Assembly (NCBI GenBank): GCA_001574975.1
Contig: KQ965778.1
Coordinates: 187,026-251,025 of the forward strand
DNA from: Gonapodya prolifera JEL478
Taxonomy: Eukaryota; Monoblepharomycota; Monoblepharidomycetes; Monoblepharidales; Gonapodyaceae
DNA: 64,000 nucleotides
Direction of reading: 5' to 3'
How positions within the stretch are numbered: position 1 is the first letter of the stretch; each line of letters begins with the position of its first letter. The translations under genes were made by a program, and so were the position numbers. This document shows positions 12,849 to 25,454 of the stretch, piece after piece. The notes beneath the pieces are model-generated. The model was not told the DNA's origin. It did no database searches and worked only from the letters and a program-made list of their open reading frames with translations.

Positions 12849-15800
12849 CTACGTCAGTAATTTGACCGGCAATCCAAGCAGCATTATCTGCGTACCTTTA
12901 TGACTTGTCAACTTTTCCAACAGCCACTTAAGTCTAACACTCTTAAGTGCTTGTAATGGAGTCGGGACTTCAAATGTTATCAATTTCAGGGGATGTACCA
13001 AAATCAAATTGACCCACGATTGATTGAGCCTCACTTGGTGGCTGGGGATCCTCCGCTTTTCCAAATATGACATGCTAACTTCGTATGGGATTCACTGCGC
13101 TCACACTTCTGCCACCAAACATCATCCCAAGCAAGTTGGTCGTCGGTTGCCAGAAACGAATTGTTGCATCTTCGGCAGAATATGCGCAATTGTTTTACCA
13201 TCGGGTGAAAACGAGACGACAGTTCTTCCTTTCGGTGTCCCTTCGAGAATTTGCCAAGGAGCGCCCGTCTTAAGATCGAAAACAACAACCTCTCCAGTAT
13301 TGTCTCCCAACGCAAGGCGTTGAGTCGAGCTCTGGAATTTGACAGCGGGGTAGGTCTTCAAGATGTCCTGTAGTGCCGGTGTAACGCTCGAAAGAAGCGA
13401 ATCTCTCATGTTTGGGATGTTCGGATCAAGAGGCTTCACAATGACCTCCACAATCTTTGCGAGGAACGGCATGAGCACGACAGGTCTCTGAAAATACACC
13501 ACAATGTTGAACATGCCAATCATCGTCGCTGTATTCTGACTCACCTTCATGACAACGAAAGTTAATGACATCAAAGTCCCAATCCGCTCGCCCATGCTTG
13601 GCCAAATCCATTGTAATGGTACTCACAAACAATTCCGTTTTCGTTGTTGCAACGTGAAGTGTGGCCTGGGGTGCCTTCTCGACCAATGTGGGAGGCAAGT
13701 TCGAATCCACTCTCCCCAATATGGAAGATGGCGACGGCGACATTCTTTTTGGGCCCTCGATCATCGAATCACGAAGAACCTTTTGAACTCCCGCGACTGA
13801 TAGCAGAGCAACACTGGCAGGTCCTCCTGGAGGGTTTGGAAGGAAGTTCCCGAGGTATGAGGAAGTCTGTAGAAGACTAACGCTGCTGATGTGCGGCTCC
13901 GAAGTATTCAAGCCACGAGCGAGTATTTCTACCGCCGCGACACGATGCGACACCTTTGTATGGTCAGAAAGCATCGCAATAAGATTGTTCGCCACCGAAA
14001 AGGCAATTCCGTTAAAGAGCATGAGTATAAATTGCGAAGACTTATTTTGAGCGAACGTTTACTTACTGGATTTCTTATTCTTCATCCCCCTCATCACTTC
14101 CGATGATACCGAGTAACAAGGTGTTCCGCAAAGCGATATCCGAAAGAACTCGAGATCCATCTTGTGGTATGCTCGTACCGGCATCCACTTGATTGAAATA
14201 GGGTAAGCCTCACGACACCACAACATGACAATTCTTCTGAAATAAACTCACCCCTCAAAGCCCATTCTTTGTACATGATTTCCTTCTTTTTCCGAGGAAG
14301 TCGTGAAATGAGGCCACGGAAAACGCTTCTAGCGGCTTGTTGGACTTCTGCTGCCAACATGTATAAAATCAATGAATGCAAAACATGTACCTGGCGTCTG
14401 AGTCTACATTCACGCACGGAGTCCTGCCAGAAATTTGACACGTGGGAGAGAGAGGGGTTGCAAAATGACGGCCCGACCGAATTCGCCAAACCATCCGAGC
14501 AGAAGAACGTAACAAGTTGGAGTACATCCTCGTCCGTCATGCTGCTTTTCTCTGGAAGAAAAGGCGTTTGCGTGATGACACTTAACAAATTCCACCGAGA
14601 AGAGGTTTCTCTTAACTTACTCTCTTTCGAAAGGACAGCCCATATCATGGCCACAAGTGACATGAGCCGTGAAGCCGTATACTTCGAGCCTACACTCCAA
14701 TCACTTTCACCGTGGGAAACCTCACTCGGGACAGGTATGCTCAAACCAATTCCAATGTCATACGTGGGTTTTGATATCCCGTACTTCTCGACAAGAGAGT
14801 CAACATGAGCATCAAGCTTCCAAGGGTGAAGGCAGGCGAGGACCGCCCGCGTCAGATCCTCGCCCGTTGGTACTGCTGGGGGCGCCCTTTGTGCTGAGTC
14901 TTCGTTGCGCATCGCAGCTCCCGACTGTGATCGCAACGTCCGTTTGGGCCATGTGATGCTTGCGGCGCAAGATCCAGTGTGGCAAGTCGGCTTGGTCCCC
15001 GATTCGTACCCCCGCCCACAGTGACTGGACCGATAGTGCCATCGTCGCTCGACACAGATACCTTGATGGTGGCAGTGGGTGCATTTTCGTTATTGCCATG
15101 GGCTTTGGCGGGAGTGTTTATCCGCGCTGGTGGACCCGCGACTGTCTTTGGGTGACACTTGGGCGAAGGCCTCCTTGGCATCGGACGTCAACTCTTGCAG
15201 CTCCGCGAGTCCTTTTCGGGACGTCTTCCTCACGGACTCTGTTAGAACCGACAAAGTGGCAGTCCCAGAAGTGGTCGATTTGGCATGTTCTGAATCGTCT
15301 TCAGATGTCCTCGATCTGCGGTGCAAAGCCACGTAGGACGGTGTCAATCCGGCAGTCCGGGAGGCCCGGATCGGAGTCGGCGATTCTGGGGGGTGGTTTG
15401 GAAGATCTGTTGTACAAGTGTTCGTTGATCAGTCGTCGAATGTTGACAGACAAGGCGAGAACCGGTAAAGGCCCTGAAATATTTTGGCGGGTTAATTGCT
15501 GAATTGCTTGCTGAAGTAACACAAATGAACTTACTGCCGTCCGTCCCATGGTTTCCACCAGAAGGACCGAATATCGATTTTCCCAAACTTTTCAAGGCTC
15601 CAGGTGTGAAGTCAACCAGTTGCTTGGTTTCTCCTGCTTCAAGGGCCCAATCATGAGACTCGATGCGATCCAGCGCCCCTGTGTGATCCCTCCAGACGTA
15701 CACAGAGCCATCTAAACAAGTAACAAGGAGTAAATTTTGCGAAGGAAGGTATGACAGGGAGGTCGGACGTTGGCGAGGAGGTCGGACGTTGGCGAGGGTG

Positions 15801-18030
15801 TGATATCGAGAGGAGACTTTGCACGAGAGTTTTTATCAATCGGACGAGATATTTTCCTCCACCCATTGGCAGCTCTCACGTTCGGAAACCCTCTCCTTCT
15901 ATAAGGCTGACGCCACCATCACCCCACCACGCTGCAACACATCCCTCCCGTTTGCTTCCTTTCGGGATAACATGCGCCCCAATACACCCTCCCGAATGGT
16001 CGTCTTTCCGAGCAATACATGCGCCATCCTTGCAATCCCAGAATCTCAGCAAAGACTCCCAAGAGCCAGAAACGAGCACTTCTTTGGTAGGTGTGGCATA
16101 TGAGGCAATGCATAGAACATGAGCCGCGTGAAGGTGGAGTTCCAGAATCGATGTCGAATCGGAATGTGCATAATGGCTTGAGACAGATTCAGGTGTTGGT
16201 GGTACCCCAACCGGAACAAAATGGGTATATATGAGTGAAAGGGGTCCCAACAAAATCGAACCGTCGCTGTGTCCGATAGCAACTCGCTCCCCAACCACTC
16301 CAACCACTGTTGCCATTCGGTCGTTCAGTCGCCAATCCGCTTTTCCAACGAGAAAAGTCGTTCCTCGGTCTACCGATGCTGTTCCATCAGCTTCTCCAAT
16401 GTCAAGAGGCACATTTCCGATCCAAGTGGCTGTACTATTGGACCAAACCGATAAGACCAGTACAGATTTTTTGGCGCCTTGTACGACACAAATAGCCGGG
16501 TCGGGAATGTAGCCTGCAGTGCCACTGGACGTTGGAGATCCTGGGGCATCGGCATATCTGTGCTCGAAACAGTAGATTGTAGGTCCAAACGCGCGGATTG
16601 TGGATGCGAGGACGAAGATGTATGGAGGTGGTACCGTCGAGTTTGTCCCGTCTAAACACGAAGGTTGGAAGAGACTGTAGCGTTCACATTTGTCCAGCAT
16701 ACAATTACATGTTCCGAAATCCAACTGCACCGCTTCCACCATTTCCGTCGCCCATCAATCTTTGGGACTTTACCAAAACCGTTGATCCCGACGGTGAAAC
16801 ATCATAAATGACAACTCCTGCCTTGCCAACGACCGCGACACGTTTTCCTTCGGACATGGAGATACCTGAGAAGGTGGTGGCAAGGTGGCGAGGTGATTTT
16901 GGAATTCAAAGGCGTCACCGCTTTCCAAACTGGACTATCCTGAGGGTGCCGTAGGCGGTGGTTCGGGGGACATGTGTTGTGGACTATTCCGCGAGTGTGT
17001 GACGACATTCAATGAGGAGGCAGAGAATATATGTGTGCGGACGGAGGCATCGTAGTGAGCTGCCACCAGCAGAACAGGGAGCAGAGGGGCTTACTGGAGG
17101 TGGGGTGGGTCGCCTTCCGTCCAAGGGGGCTGGTTGGTTGAACATCTCCAATTTCAATACCAGGAGCGAATTCGAAACCGCTGGTCCAATGAAGTCCGAC
17201 AGACACCAAGGCCAGGACCTCGAATGACCACGAATCCAGAATAGCAACGTGTGGTGTTCGCCCGGCGACAAGAAAGTGCGACGATACCGGCGAGAGGCGG
17301 ATGCAAGTGACAGAACCGGGGTACGCGAAGGGATTCAAGCAACGACACGATGGAGATGGGTATGAGTGCAGGGAGATCGCTCTACAGTGATTCCATCAAC
17401 ACAGTGAAGACAAATATGGAGGTGATTCTGTCGATTACGAACCCGCTCTCGGTTCCCCCAATAATTGCCCAGTCCGGTCCTTTCCCAGCCACCGAGTGCT
17501 TCTCAAAATCAGCTTTCACGACCGACAGGGTAGTTATTCGCGATGAGTGACCCAACAACAGATGGCGTGGTTTAAACTGTAAAGAAGTGGTTACTACAAA
17601 CTTTGGATTGGACGAAGGCATCTTGCTGATCTGCTCGATCTTCACCTCCTCCCCTTTCAACTCACTAGGTTGCCACCAGTTGACACTGGTCAGTTTCCAG
17701 CTTCAAGTACTCCGTCGACATCTTTTCCGCTGTCATGTCCCACCCCCGATGTTTCCTTCTCGCCGTTTCGTGCCGTCTCAGGATCAATATCGTCTCTCGT
17801 CAGCAGCCATATCTTTCCGTCCGCGAATCCTACAATCACGAACGTCCCGTCAGCAGATGCTACAGAACAACCGGCAGAGGAGAGCGGCAGAGAATGCTGC
17901 CACCTTGCGATTGGCGTGATCATGGCGATGTAGTTGGAGCCGTTGCCATCAGACGGAATTCCAAGCCGATGGGAGAACGAAGGAATCGGGGTATAAATTC
18001 GCCTCCGCGACGAATGAAAAGTTCCTGCGT
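12849..18030 (-). CDS. WDR7/rabconnectin-3-beta-like WD40 protein
   Basis: Resembles WDR7, the beta subunit of rabconnectin-3, which partners DMXL/Rav1 to regulate V-ATPase assembly on endosomes and vesicles. N-terminal WD40 blades are spread over several exons: VASADGTFVIVGFADGKIWL (about 17860), PRHLLLGHSSRITTLSVVKA (17580), SVTCIRLSPVSSHFLVAGRT (17310) and KEVLVSGSWESLLRFWD (16050). A long low-complexity linker follows (about 15250-14900), then a helical region (AVLACLHPWKLDAHVDSLVE, 14860; HVLHSLILYMLAAEVQQAAR, 14360). C-terminal blades match WDR7 best: VEVIVKPLDPNIPNMRDSLL, STQRLALGDNTGEVVVFDLK and VVSFSPDGKTIAH (13460-13190), ending at 12849. More than ten exons. The first exon is uncertain; a frame reading YTPIPSFSHRLGIPSDGNGS leads into the first blade. 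It is divergently transcribed from dolichol kinase. Confidence 0.75.
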
Positions 18031-18385
18031 CCAGATTCTTTTTACTCCTGGCGGGAGCTGGGAAGCGTTTCCCTTCGCCAAGTGTGGGTTCGATTTCAAT
18101 TCAACCGGACTTCGTTATCTGTCAACACCAGAGCCGAATTCGTCCTAGCAATAGAATACCGGTAAATGCAAATGGGAGGCAGTTCGTTCTTTTCTAATGA
18201 AATATTTTGGGCCTTGCACTTACAGTTCGGATTGTTCAAAGTATGGATAACTTTACCACCAAAACCGAGCTTAGATACTGAAAAACGCAATTCGAAGTTT
18301 AGAAAGGCTTAGGTGGTTTTGAAGTTCATATGAAAATGTTGTGATCCAACCGTCAGTCGTCTTCTGAAAAACATCAACCCCAACG

Positions 18386-20665
18386 ATGGACTCTGGCGTT
18401 TTACTCGCCACGCATTTAGCAGCACTCTGGACTCAAACCCAGGGAGAGATCCCCTCATCACTTTCTTACATCGGGAATGGTGAGCGATCGGCTCTTGTAA
18501 ACGTCCCCAAGGCATCGGCATCAAAGCCCATACATTTCCGATTCCCATCGTTACAAGCGCTCCATATGATCGCAGTAGTCGCGTACTTGAATCAACCTCC
18601 ATCGTCACCTTTCTTCCGGTGAGGAAACGAAATCAAAGGGGAAATGGAGAACAGTTTTCGCTGACGACAGCACATTGTCAAAGGCCCAACGCGGACCACG
18701 GCATCGCCTTCGGGGTCTGCGCAGTACCGTTGACACTCTACGCCTTGCATTCCGGTGATGCGTCCTCCTTTTCCTGTGAGTGTGGCATTCACTTGAAACT
18801 CCGCTCTATTCATTCTGAGACCCAGACGAGCCCTTTTCACTTCACTCCTTCTTTTGAGTAGTCTGGTCGACTCCCTCCTAATGATCCTAACTCTCTGGAA
18901 ACCCGAAGTGCTCTATTCAAGGTTCAGAACTCTTGCTGTTGCGTTGTTGGGATGTGTTTTGACTGGATTTCTTGGTTACGCACTCGCGGGAAGTGAGTTG
19001 GTATATGCCGTCACGTGGTATTGTGTCCGATGACTTCCAAATCTTGTCAGTTCGCGCAACAGGGGATCTTGCGTTCCTCTCCCTTCAAGTTTTCATATTC
19101 ACCTTGGCCTGGAGACGTTCTGCACTCTCCTTTGGTCGAAGCTTCTCTGCCGGTGAGCTGAGTTTTCTTTGTCAGATCATCTCCTTGCTTGGTGCGGACG
19201 CAGCTACAAGTACTTTGAGCACCTTCGTGGGGCCTGTGAGTGACATTGCAGGCAGTCCTCCTCGTCATGTTGCTCATCACCACGGAAAATGAAGAACATC
19301 AGCTTTGCAAATGTACCAAGATCCCACGTCTTCGTTCTATCGCAATCGTTAATCTTGGGAATGCTGCTTGTTCCGACTGCAATATCCTTTCCACTTTCGA
19401 AACTGCCAAAGACGTCCAAGGAGTCGTCACCCTCTTGGACAACTGTCGCCCTCATTTATATTGGCTTTGTGGCATTCATCGCATCTGCAATATGGCCTTG
19501 GACGTGGTTCTCAATGGGAGAGGAACCGTTTTCCTGGTATGAACGATTAGATCCCCTTTTAGAGACCCTCGATTAACCTTGTACCGCCATGGTATTGCAT
19601 TACTGCCTTCAGGGTCATCAATGGAATCGCATTCAACCAGAACCGGCTTGGCCTGTTTGCAATGTTTTTCGGCCTGGCATCGTCCGCGTACTTCGTGGAC
19701 AGTTGGCTCCGTCGACCCGCCGAAACGTACGCCGATGTGAATGTGCGGCGCAAGTTCTTCCACGCCGTCGCGGTGCTGATGTTCATTGGAGGGTATTGGG
19801 TTGACGTGAGTTGACCGATAAGCAGTAACTGAATGTTGGGATTACTCTTACCCACACCCCTCCTAGCCTTCCTTCCTCCGCCTTTCCTTCGCCGTTGCTC
19901 AGAGTCTATTCATTTTCTTGGAGATTCTCCGGTTCAACCGCGTCCCTCCTATCGCGGACGCACTCGACTCTTATCTGAAACACTTTACAGCCAAGACGGA
20001 TATGGGGCCACTTGTCGTGAGTCACATATACTTGCTTATTGGATGTGCGGGACCGGTGTGGCTTGATAGGTGAGCGTCGCCTTTTGGTGCTAAGTCTGGC
20101 ATCTTCCACGTGCCAACGAAAGGCTAACCTATGGCTCCTGACCAGACTCGCTGGCGGAGAACCCAACGTAACAGCCGCCTTGTCCGGCATCATTGCACTC
20201 GGCGTTGGTGACTCCCTGGTTTGTGGTGATCTCTACGGAGTGCACGTTCGTCGACATTGTACTAGATGATTTACATTGCAGGCATCCTTGATCGGCATTC
20301 GCTACGGGTACACAAAGTGGCCCGGCCACTCAACTTCGTTTGAAGGTTCCGCAGCGTTTGTAGTGGGAACGTTGGCGGCTATAGCGGCAGTCCGGTGGAT
20401 ATGGGCTGTGCCATCGTTGCTGTCCTGGATGGTAGGTGGCGTCTTTCGAATATTCAGGTCTCACGTGAAAATTTAAAACCCTTGTACACAGACTGTTTCT
20501 ATTGTTATCGGTGCCAGTGGGTCCCGTCATTATTGTCTCTTCCGGTCGTCGAGTGGACAATATTCATGAAACCAATTAGGTGTCATGGAGGCCACGTCTT
20601 TCCAGAACGACAACCTCATTCTCCCCATATTTCTCTTCGCCGCTTTCAGGCAGTTCGAACCATAG
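18386..20665 (+). CDS. SEC59: Dolichol kinase (Sec59-like)
   Basis: CTP-dependent dolichol kinase makes dolichyl phosphate in the ER membrane, the carrier for N-glycosylation, GPI anchors and O-mannosylation. ATG 18386 opens a short exon (MDSGVLLATHLAALWTQTQG). Later exons carry many hydrophobic helices, e.g. LAVALLGCVLTGFLGYALAG (18925-18990), SLILGMLLVPTAISFPL (19345) and RKFFHAVAVLMFIGGYWVDV (19750). The catalytic CTP-binding region is LSGIIALGVGDSLASLIG (junction near 20217/20281) followed by KWPGHSTSFEGSAAF, matching the family GD-x-A/L-AS ... EGSxA signature. It ends VMEATSFQNDNLILPIFLFA then FRQFEP and stop at 20665. The family usually has more than ten membrane spans; the exons seen allow that. 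Intron phases agree at the GDSL junction. Identity is strong; the second exon is the least certain part. Confidence 0.88.
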
Positions 20666-21465
20666 ACGATGGTGAACGGTGGGCGGGTGGCAGTGGCGTC
20701 ATTCAAAATAGCTTTTCAATCTATTCGACGAATAATTATGTCCCAGCAAAAAAGAACTCCTACAACAGTTTGCTCCCAGCATCCTGTTTGAACATCGCTT
20801 TCGGGAACAGAGGGCTATATTTGGCTTAGCTTTGACTTTATTTAGGTCGGGAGACAAGGGGGGGGGAACACACCGATTTGTGTGAACGGAGGCGAAACCC
20901 GACCACCGAAGCCACGCGGGCCGATGACCGGTTTGGGGACGAGTTGGGGGACTGCTGGATTGATTGTGTCTGTTGCGACTGCTGAGTTACATTCGACTGC
21001 GTACTTTTTATCGGCGGACTTGATCATCATATCACCCGCCGAGGCCCAACTGTGAGCCACCCTGATCATTGAGCTGTCTGCGGGTCATTCGGACTTGCGA
21101 CAGTAGGTTTTGCGTCTTGTTATGTCAATGCTTTGAACAACAGGGAATACATTTTGACGCCCCGGCAGATCGTCTGAGACGGGTGAGCGGTCCATGCAAG
21201 TGAATCAATTCGGTGCCAGCTTTGCAGCTGCAGAAATATGTTACAAGACTGTCTACCAAAATAGCTGGTTATGTGCTGCACTGCTTCAGGGGCGTGAGGA
21301 GCATCGTCAAGGACACGACGAACTCACATCTACACGATTTTTGCCTAGCTAAAAAGAGCAGACCGTCGTGAAACTTCACGGCGCCATTTGTGATGATGTC
21401 GCGGTGGTCGAGAAATATTTTGGGGGAAATCGAACCGAAATCGGACGATGTTCATATGACATATA
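20666..21465. other. Intergenic stretch with weak minus-strand ORF
   Basis: A minus-strand open frame at 20842-21069 has protein-like composition (IKSADKKYAVECNSAVATD, then a Pro/Gly-rich end) but no partner exon or family that I recognise. The rest, including 21100-21465, shows no coding pattern. It may be untranslated sequence of the neighbours. Confidence 0.3.
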
Positions 21466-22622
21466 TTATCTGTAGCACCCTCGCATTTCCGTGAGTATTT
21501 CCTGGTTGCGCTTTAGCGAGCACGGGTCACATCGTACTCTGTCTAAAAGTTGAACATGCTCCTGGCAAATGGCCCTTCCACACGAAATGCAAATCGTGTG
21601 TCCACTTCCTTCAGCCTTGCATGCTGAGCAAAAGAAGTGCGCGCACCCTGGCTGCCAGCACGTGCGATTTTGATGTTCAACGCAGTGTTCTGCAGGATCA
21701 AAAACCAATCGCACCCCGAGCATGACTGTACTTCAAGTTGCTCCGGTCCCTCTTCGAAGACACTCTCGCAGAGGTTGCACATACAAGTGGTTGAGACATG
21801 ACCAACACAATCGCTGCGATGTCTCCAGGGCTTCAGGTCGTGTGAGGTTCCAAGGGATAACAGATGCGGAATCGTCTCTACTGTCCTCCAAATCATCTGG
21901 TCGGTCCTCTGCGACCCCCTGGCCATCGGCCACATATCGCCACCACATCCTTCGCATATGGCAGGAATCACTTCCGTCCGTGGAAACATTTTCTGAATGG
22001 CGCGTACAACAGATGCGTAATCGGATTCTACCCATCTCCCACATGTCCCCATGAGGTCAAGACGCTGCAACGGAGAGTCCACATTCCAGCTTGCTTCTGT
22101 AAGACGTGTCCTTGGTGATGCCTCCACGAAAAGGTCGGAATAGCGCACAATGTCCAGGCCCTGGCAATGGCGAAACGAAAGGACCCTAACATGGGGCAGC
22201 TGGAGGGCCACCAGCAGAGTCCGAGTTGTCACGGCCGCTCCATCGAGCTTCATTTCCACGATTCCCGTCTTCACGTAGTCGCTCGCTCTTGGCGCCGAAG
22301 TCTTCAGGAAAGGAGCGATCCACCTGTCAAACTGCGCCAGGGACTTCGCATACCCAGTGTCGTTGAATCGATTGGGTGCCAGGTCGGAATAAATCCAATC
22401 GTACCCAGACTGCAGGGACGTGAACAATGCGCCGGAAGTGGTGGGAGACGAGGACAGGCGGACGATGGCTCCGACGGGGAGGTAAAAGCAAGCAGTTTGG
22501 AGCGTTTCGAAGGAAGAGCAGAGAGGGAATGGCGATTCATTGGATTGCCAGAATGTTTTATTTTGGAAGACCGAAGCAAAAGTTTGACTTACCCGGTTTC
22601 CACCAACGCTCAAATGCTTCAT
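21466..22622 (-). CDS. Divergent member of the F-box/Cys-rich family, frame broken
   Basis: The N-terminal part starts at ATG 22622 and has a GTAAGT donor after MKHLSVGGNR, so its first half may be spliced. The main exon from about 22440 reads SGYDWIYSDLAPNRFNDTGY, then LQRLDLMGTCGRWVESDYAS, where LDLMGT replaces the LDLSDT motif of the 32-63 kb copies. A cysteine array follows: CEGCGGDM, CNLCESVFEEG, CSGCDWF. The frame then ends, and the array continues one base out of frame: EHCVEHQNRTCWQPGCAHFF, CSACKAEGSGHTICISCG, CDPCSLKRNQE, stop 21466. The shift lies at a five-base A/T run at 21700-21704; one more base would join the two halves. Either the assembly lost a base or the gene is newly broken. 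I see no convincing F-box. It is presumably a zinc-binding protein; function unknown. Confidence 0.6.
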
Positions 22623-23052
22623 AGAATGGTGCTCACGCACTTATACGAGGTACGAATTTAGCTGGCAATGTATATATAGATTTTTCGGACAGGGGGGATC
22701 GTGCACCACTTCGTTTGAAGAAGATTGGGTTGTATTTCGAATTGAGTGACGCATTGGCTGGCTTGTTTCTTGCAGTTTGAAATATCAAAATGGTAATCGA
22801 TAATTCGAGCCCCATTTGAAATGTTGGGCATCGGAAGCCCTGCAGTTGAAACCTTTAACTTTGAAGAGGTGGCTGGTGATTGATTTTCTGGGAGACGTTC
22901 GTGGGTCAAATGTCTACAAGTATTTAACATTCAACTTCCTTCACTTCAAACTTCAGCAATAGTAAAAAGGACTGGTTTATTCTGATCTGCTTGCTCCACA
23001 AGAGATTCTTTCTCGCCTTCTTCTCTTAACACAAACGTCACGTACTCCCTTC
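22623..23052. other. Intergenic region
   Basis: AT-rich between the cysteine-rich gene and the 3' end of the SGNH hydrolase. No exon that I can support; probably promoter of the former and 3' UTR of the latter. Confidence 0.4.
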
Positions 23053-23938
23053 TCAACTTGTTTCCGTCGTTTGCCCACCTCCAGCCAGCTTCCGAATCTC
23101 CTCCGCAATCAACTCCCCCATGAGATCATACCCTTCCACTGTCAAATGCGTTCCGTCTTCATCGTACCACTTGGTCAGTGTCTGGCCGTCGCTTTCGTGG
23201 GGTGGAATTCGAGCAGCGATGTCGAAGAAGATTGCCCGGCCGGGGGGGAGCAATGGGCCCGCTATAGTATCACTAAAACGAATATATCTAGTCGAACATG
23301 TTTCAAGGATTTTAGAGTTGAAGCATGCAGCTCACCGGATAAGGTTGTTCAATTGCACCCTCTTCTCGGGGACTTTCATTTCTGGCCACAAATGAGCTTC
23401 AGGATAGTCGAGCACACTTAATGCGAGGACCTTTGTTTCCTCGTGATGGGCGAGAGCAGTCTGATACAGGGCCTTCAGCGCGGCGGCGATAGATTCTGCC
23501 TGAGTGCAGCCAATATTCGTGATCATCTTTGGATGGGGAGACAGCAACGGACAAAGTATACCTACAGATTTTGCTGAATCTTCAATATCATTGGTCCCTG
23601 TCCGTAATACAGACGCGACGACTTCAATCTTCTCCCGAAAGTCGACAACTTCGCAAAATCAAATTACCTCCGAGAAGGATCACCCAATCAAACGGCCTCA
23701 GCGCCGTTTCCAACCTTTTCTGCAATCTTCCCATAAATCCGTCATTTGAATCGGCTGAGACAACGACGTCGCCCCTCTGCCCTTCCACGACAATCTCGAT
23801 GTCGCCCTCGACCCAAGCACCGGGCGACGGAGGTGTTGTAGCGAGGGATCGCTTCAAGGACAGTCCGTATGTGTGGTCGCTTCCTTCCGAGTGCGCACCG
23901 AGCGTGTACGAATCTCCCAGCAGCAGGAATGAAGGCAT
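23053..23938 (-). CDS. SGNH/GDSL-type hydrolase
   Basis: A small serine esterase of the SGNH fold. ATG at 23938 gives MPSFLLLGDSYTLG with the block-I GDS nucleophile serine at about residue 9. Exon 1 ends DWVILLGG at a GTAA donor, and a short exon supplies TNDIEDSAKS, restoring the block-III GTND. The third exon reads NIGCTQAESIAAALKALYQT and KVLALSVLDYPEAHLWPEM. The last exon (ending 23053) has the catalytic Asp-His block DGTHLTVEGYDLMGELIAEE. The total is around 240 residues, as in the isoamyl-acetate-hydrolase/GDSL group. There is no signal peptide, so it is likely cytosolic. Substrate unknown; ester hydrolysis of small acyl esters is the family default. Confidence 0.85.
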
Positions 23939-23965
23939 GGTGTTGGGTGGGCTGACCAAAGTCGC

Positions 23966-25080
23966 ATGAATTTTAGATTATCCGGGCAGCGCAAGATCAC
24001 TTCCGTCACTCCGAGCGGGAGTTGCGTCAACGTCTCACCACTCACACGAAGGTTGCACAGTATGAGGAACTCAACGTTGGGCCGAGATGCGGACCTTCCT
24101 AAGAGCGCACGATTGCATCTCGCTTGGCTGTTCCGGAGTCGAGAGCCTTGGACGTTTGGCAACAGACTGTTCGTCCAAGGACCTCGAGTTCGTGGACCAG
24201 CTCACGGAGGGGCACATGATCGTGACAGTATAAAAGCACGTGTTGCGCTGCTGGTAGCGAGACGGGCCGTGTCCTTATGTTTGAGTTGAGGTTTTGGCCC
24301 TCACGTAAGTTGCGGATGAAGGTGCTCGGTCGGCGGTGGAAAGTGGCGGCGAGGTCGCTAACAACGACGTGGGAACTGTTGAACTTCTGCATATGTTTGT
24401 GTGGTCGCTATGATCACCTGAATTGAACTCTCGTCAAAATCTGACCAAGAAATCCGGGCAAATAGTATTCGGTGACGCGAATCGCCTTCGTTAGGTGGAT
24501 ATCGGAACCATAGCCTCCGCCGACTCACCCATACTAACCAATCTTTGGCGACAGGAAGATTCACTTTTCGATCCTCCTCCTGCCTCTTCCAACCCATCCG
24601 CCGTTCTTTACGGCTTCTCCCCTTTGTCGTGAAGTACTGTGCGTAGACTGCACGTCGTGGTCCAACCAAGGGATGTTGAGAGTTGGAACTCTACTGGTGC
24701 CGACTTCGCCAATGTCATCACCATGCACCTTCCTGGGCCCACTGACGTGAATTTTTTAGTCTCGGGTGGAGGCTTGGCGGACAATGACGAGCTCATCTCT
24801 GCTTGGGTGAATATCGGAAGAACCCTCCCTGCACGGTGTCTCTGGTTCCACATCGATCAACAATACACTGCAGTTGGTAGAGTTGCGTGGCGCGAAGCGC
24901 TGGGTCGTGTCAGGCGAGAACTCGTGGGGCAAAAGGTTTACTTTGGGAGAGATTTGCCGTGAGGATCATGGACGCTTCGGTGTTCCTCTTCTTGATGAAG
25001 TTCTCGACGGTCGGAAAGGATCGGAATCGCGCAGAAAACTCGATATTGTATTAAGCCTAATGAAGGACCGCTGTGTATGA
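23966..25080. other. Unresolved coding-looking stretch
   Basis: Both strands offer protein-like pieces and I cannot choose. On the minus strand, PNVEFLILCNLRVSGETLTQ (about 24080) looks leucine-rich-repeat-like, as does LRELVHELEVLGRTV (24200). On the plus strand, RRLHVVVQPRDVESWNSTG then ITMHLPGPTDVNFLVSGGG (24640-24800) and MRTFLRAHDCISLGCSGVES (24087) look equally real. A degraded or multi-exon LRR protein is possible. No Cys array or F-box was seen. Confidence 0.3.
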
Positions 25081-25454
25081 TTTGCCCTTTTGTTTTTACA
25101 TAAGCTTTCACCTGGAATTGACCCGCATTTCGAACGCCGAAAAGATCAATTACAGAGAGCATATGTGCTCTAGAAGTCTGGATCAAATAACCAGCTGCCG
25201 TAGATTCGAAGTCCAAAAGTACAACAGAAACCGCGGACGAGTCGATACTCTCCCAACTGAGAAGTACGTTGTGCGTTAATAAAACATAACATTGCTTATC
25301 GTCTCTATAATTGCAGTTCCTCAGTTCTTTTGTCTACGACAGCCCGACGTTCATTCTAATCCCTCCACTCCCTGGCAGAACGGGCTCCCCTCCCTTCACT
25401 CTCCGAACGCCATTCCGAGAGAAGGTTGATCTCGATGCGACTTGAACCGAGACG
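25081..25454. other. Intergenic region
   Basis: No convincing exon on either strand. Confidence 0.35.

Noticed and set aside
13680-13710. tRNA-like GTTCGAATCC box
   Set aside because: Lies inside a WDR7 exon and no cloverleaf can be drawn around it.
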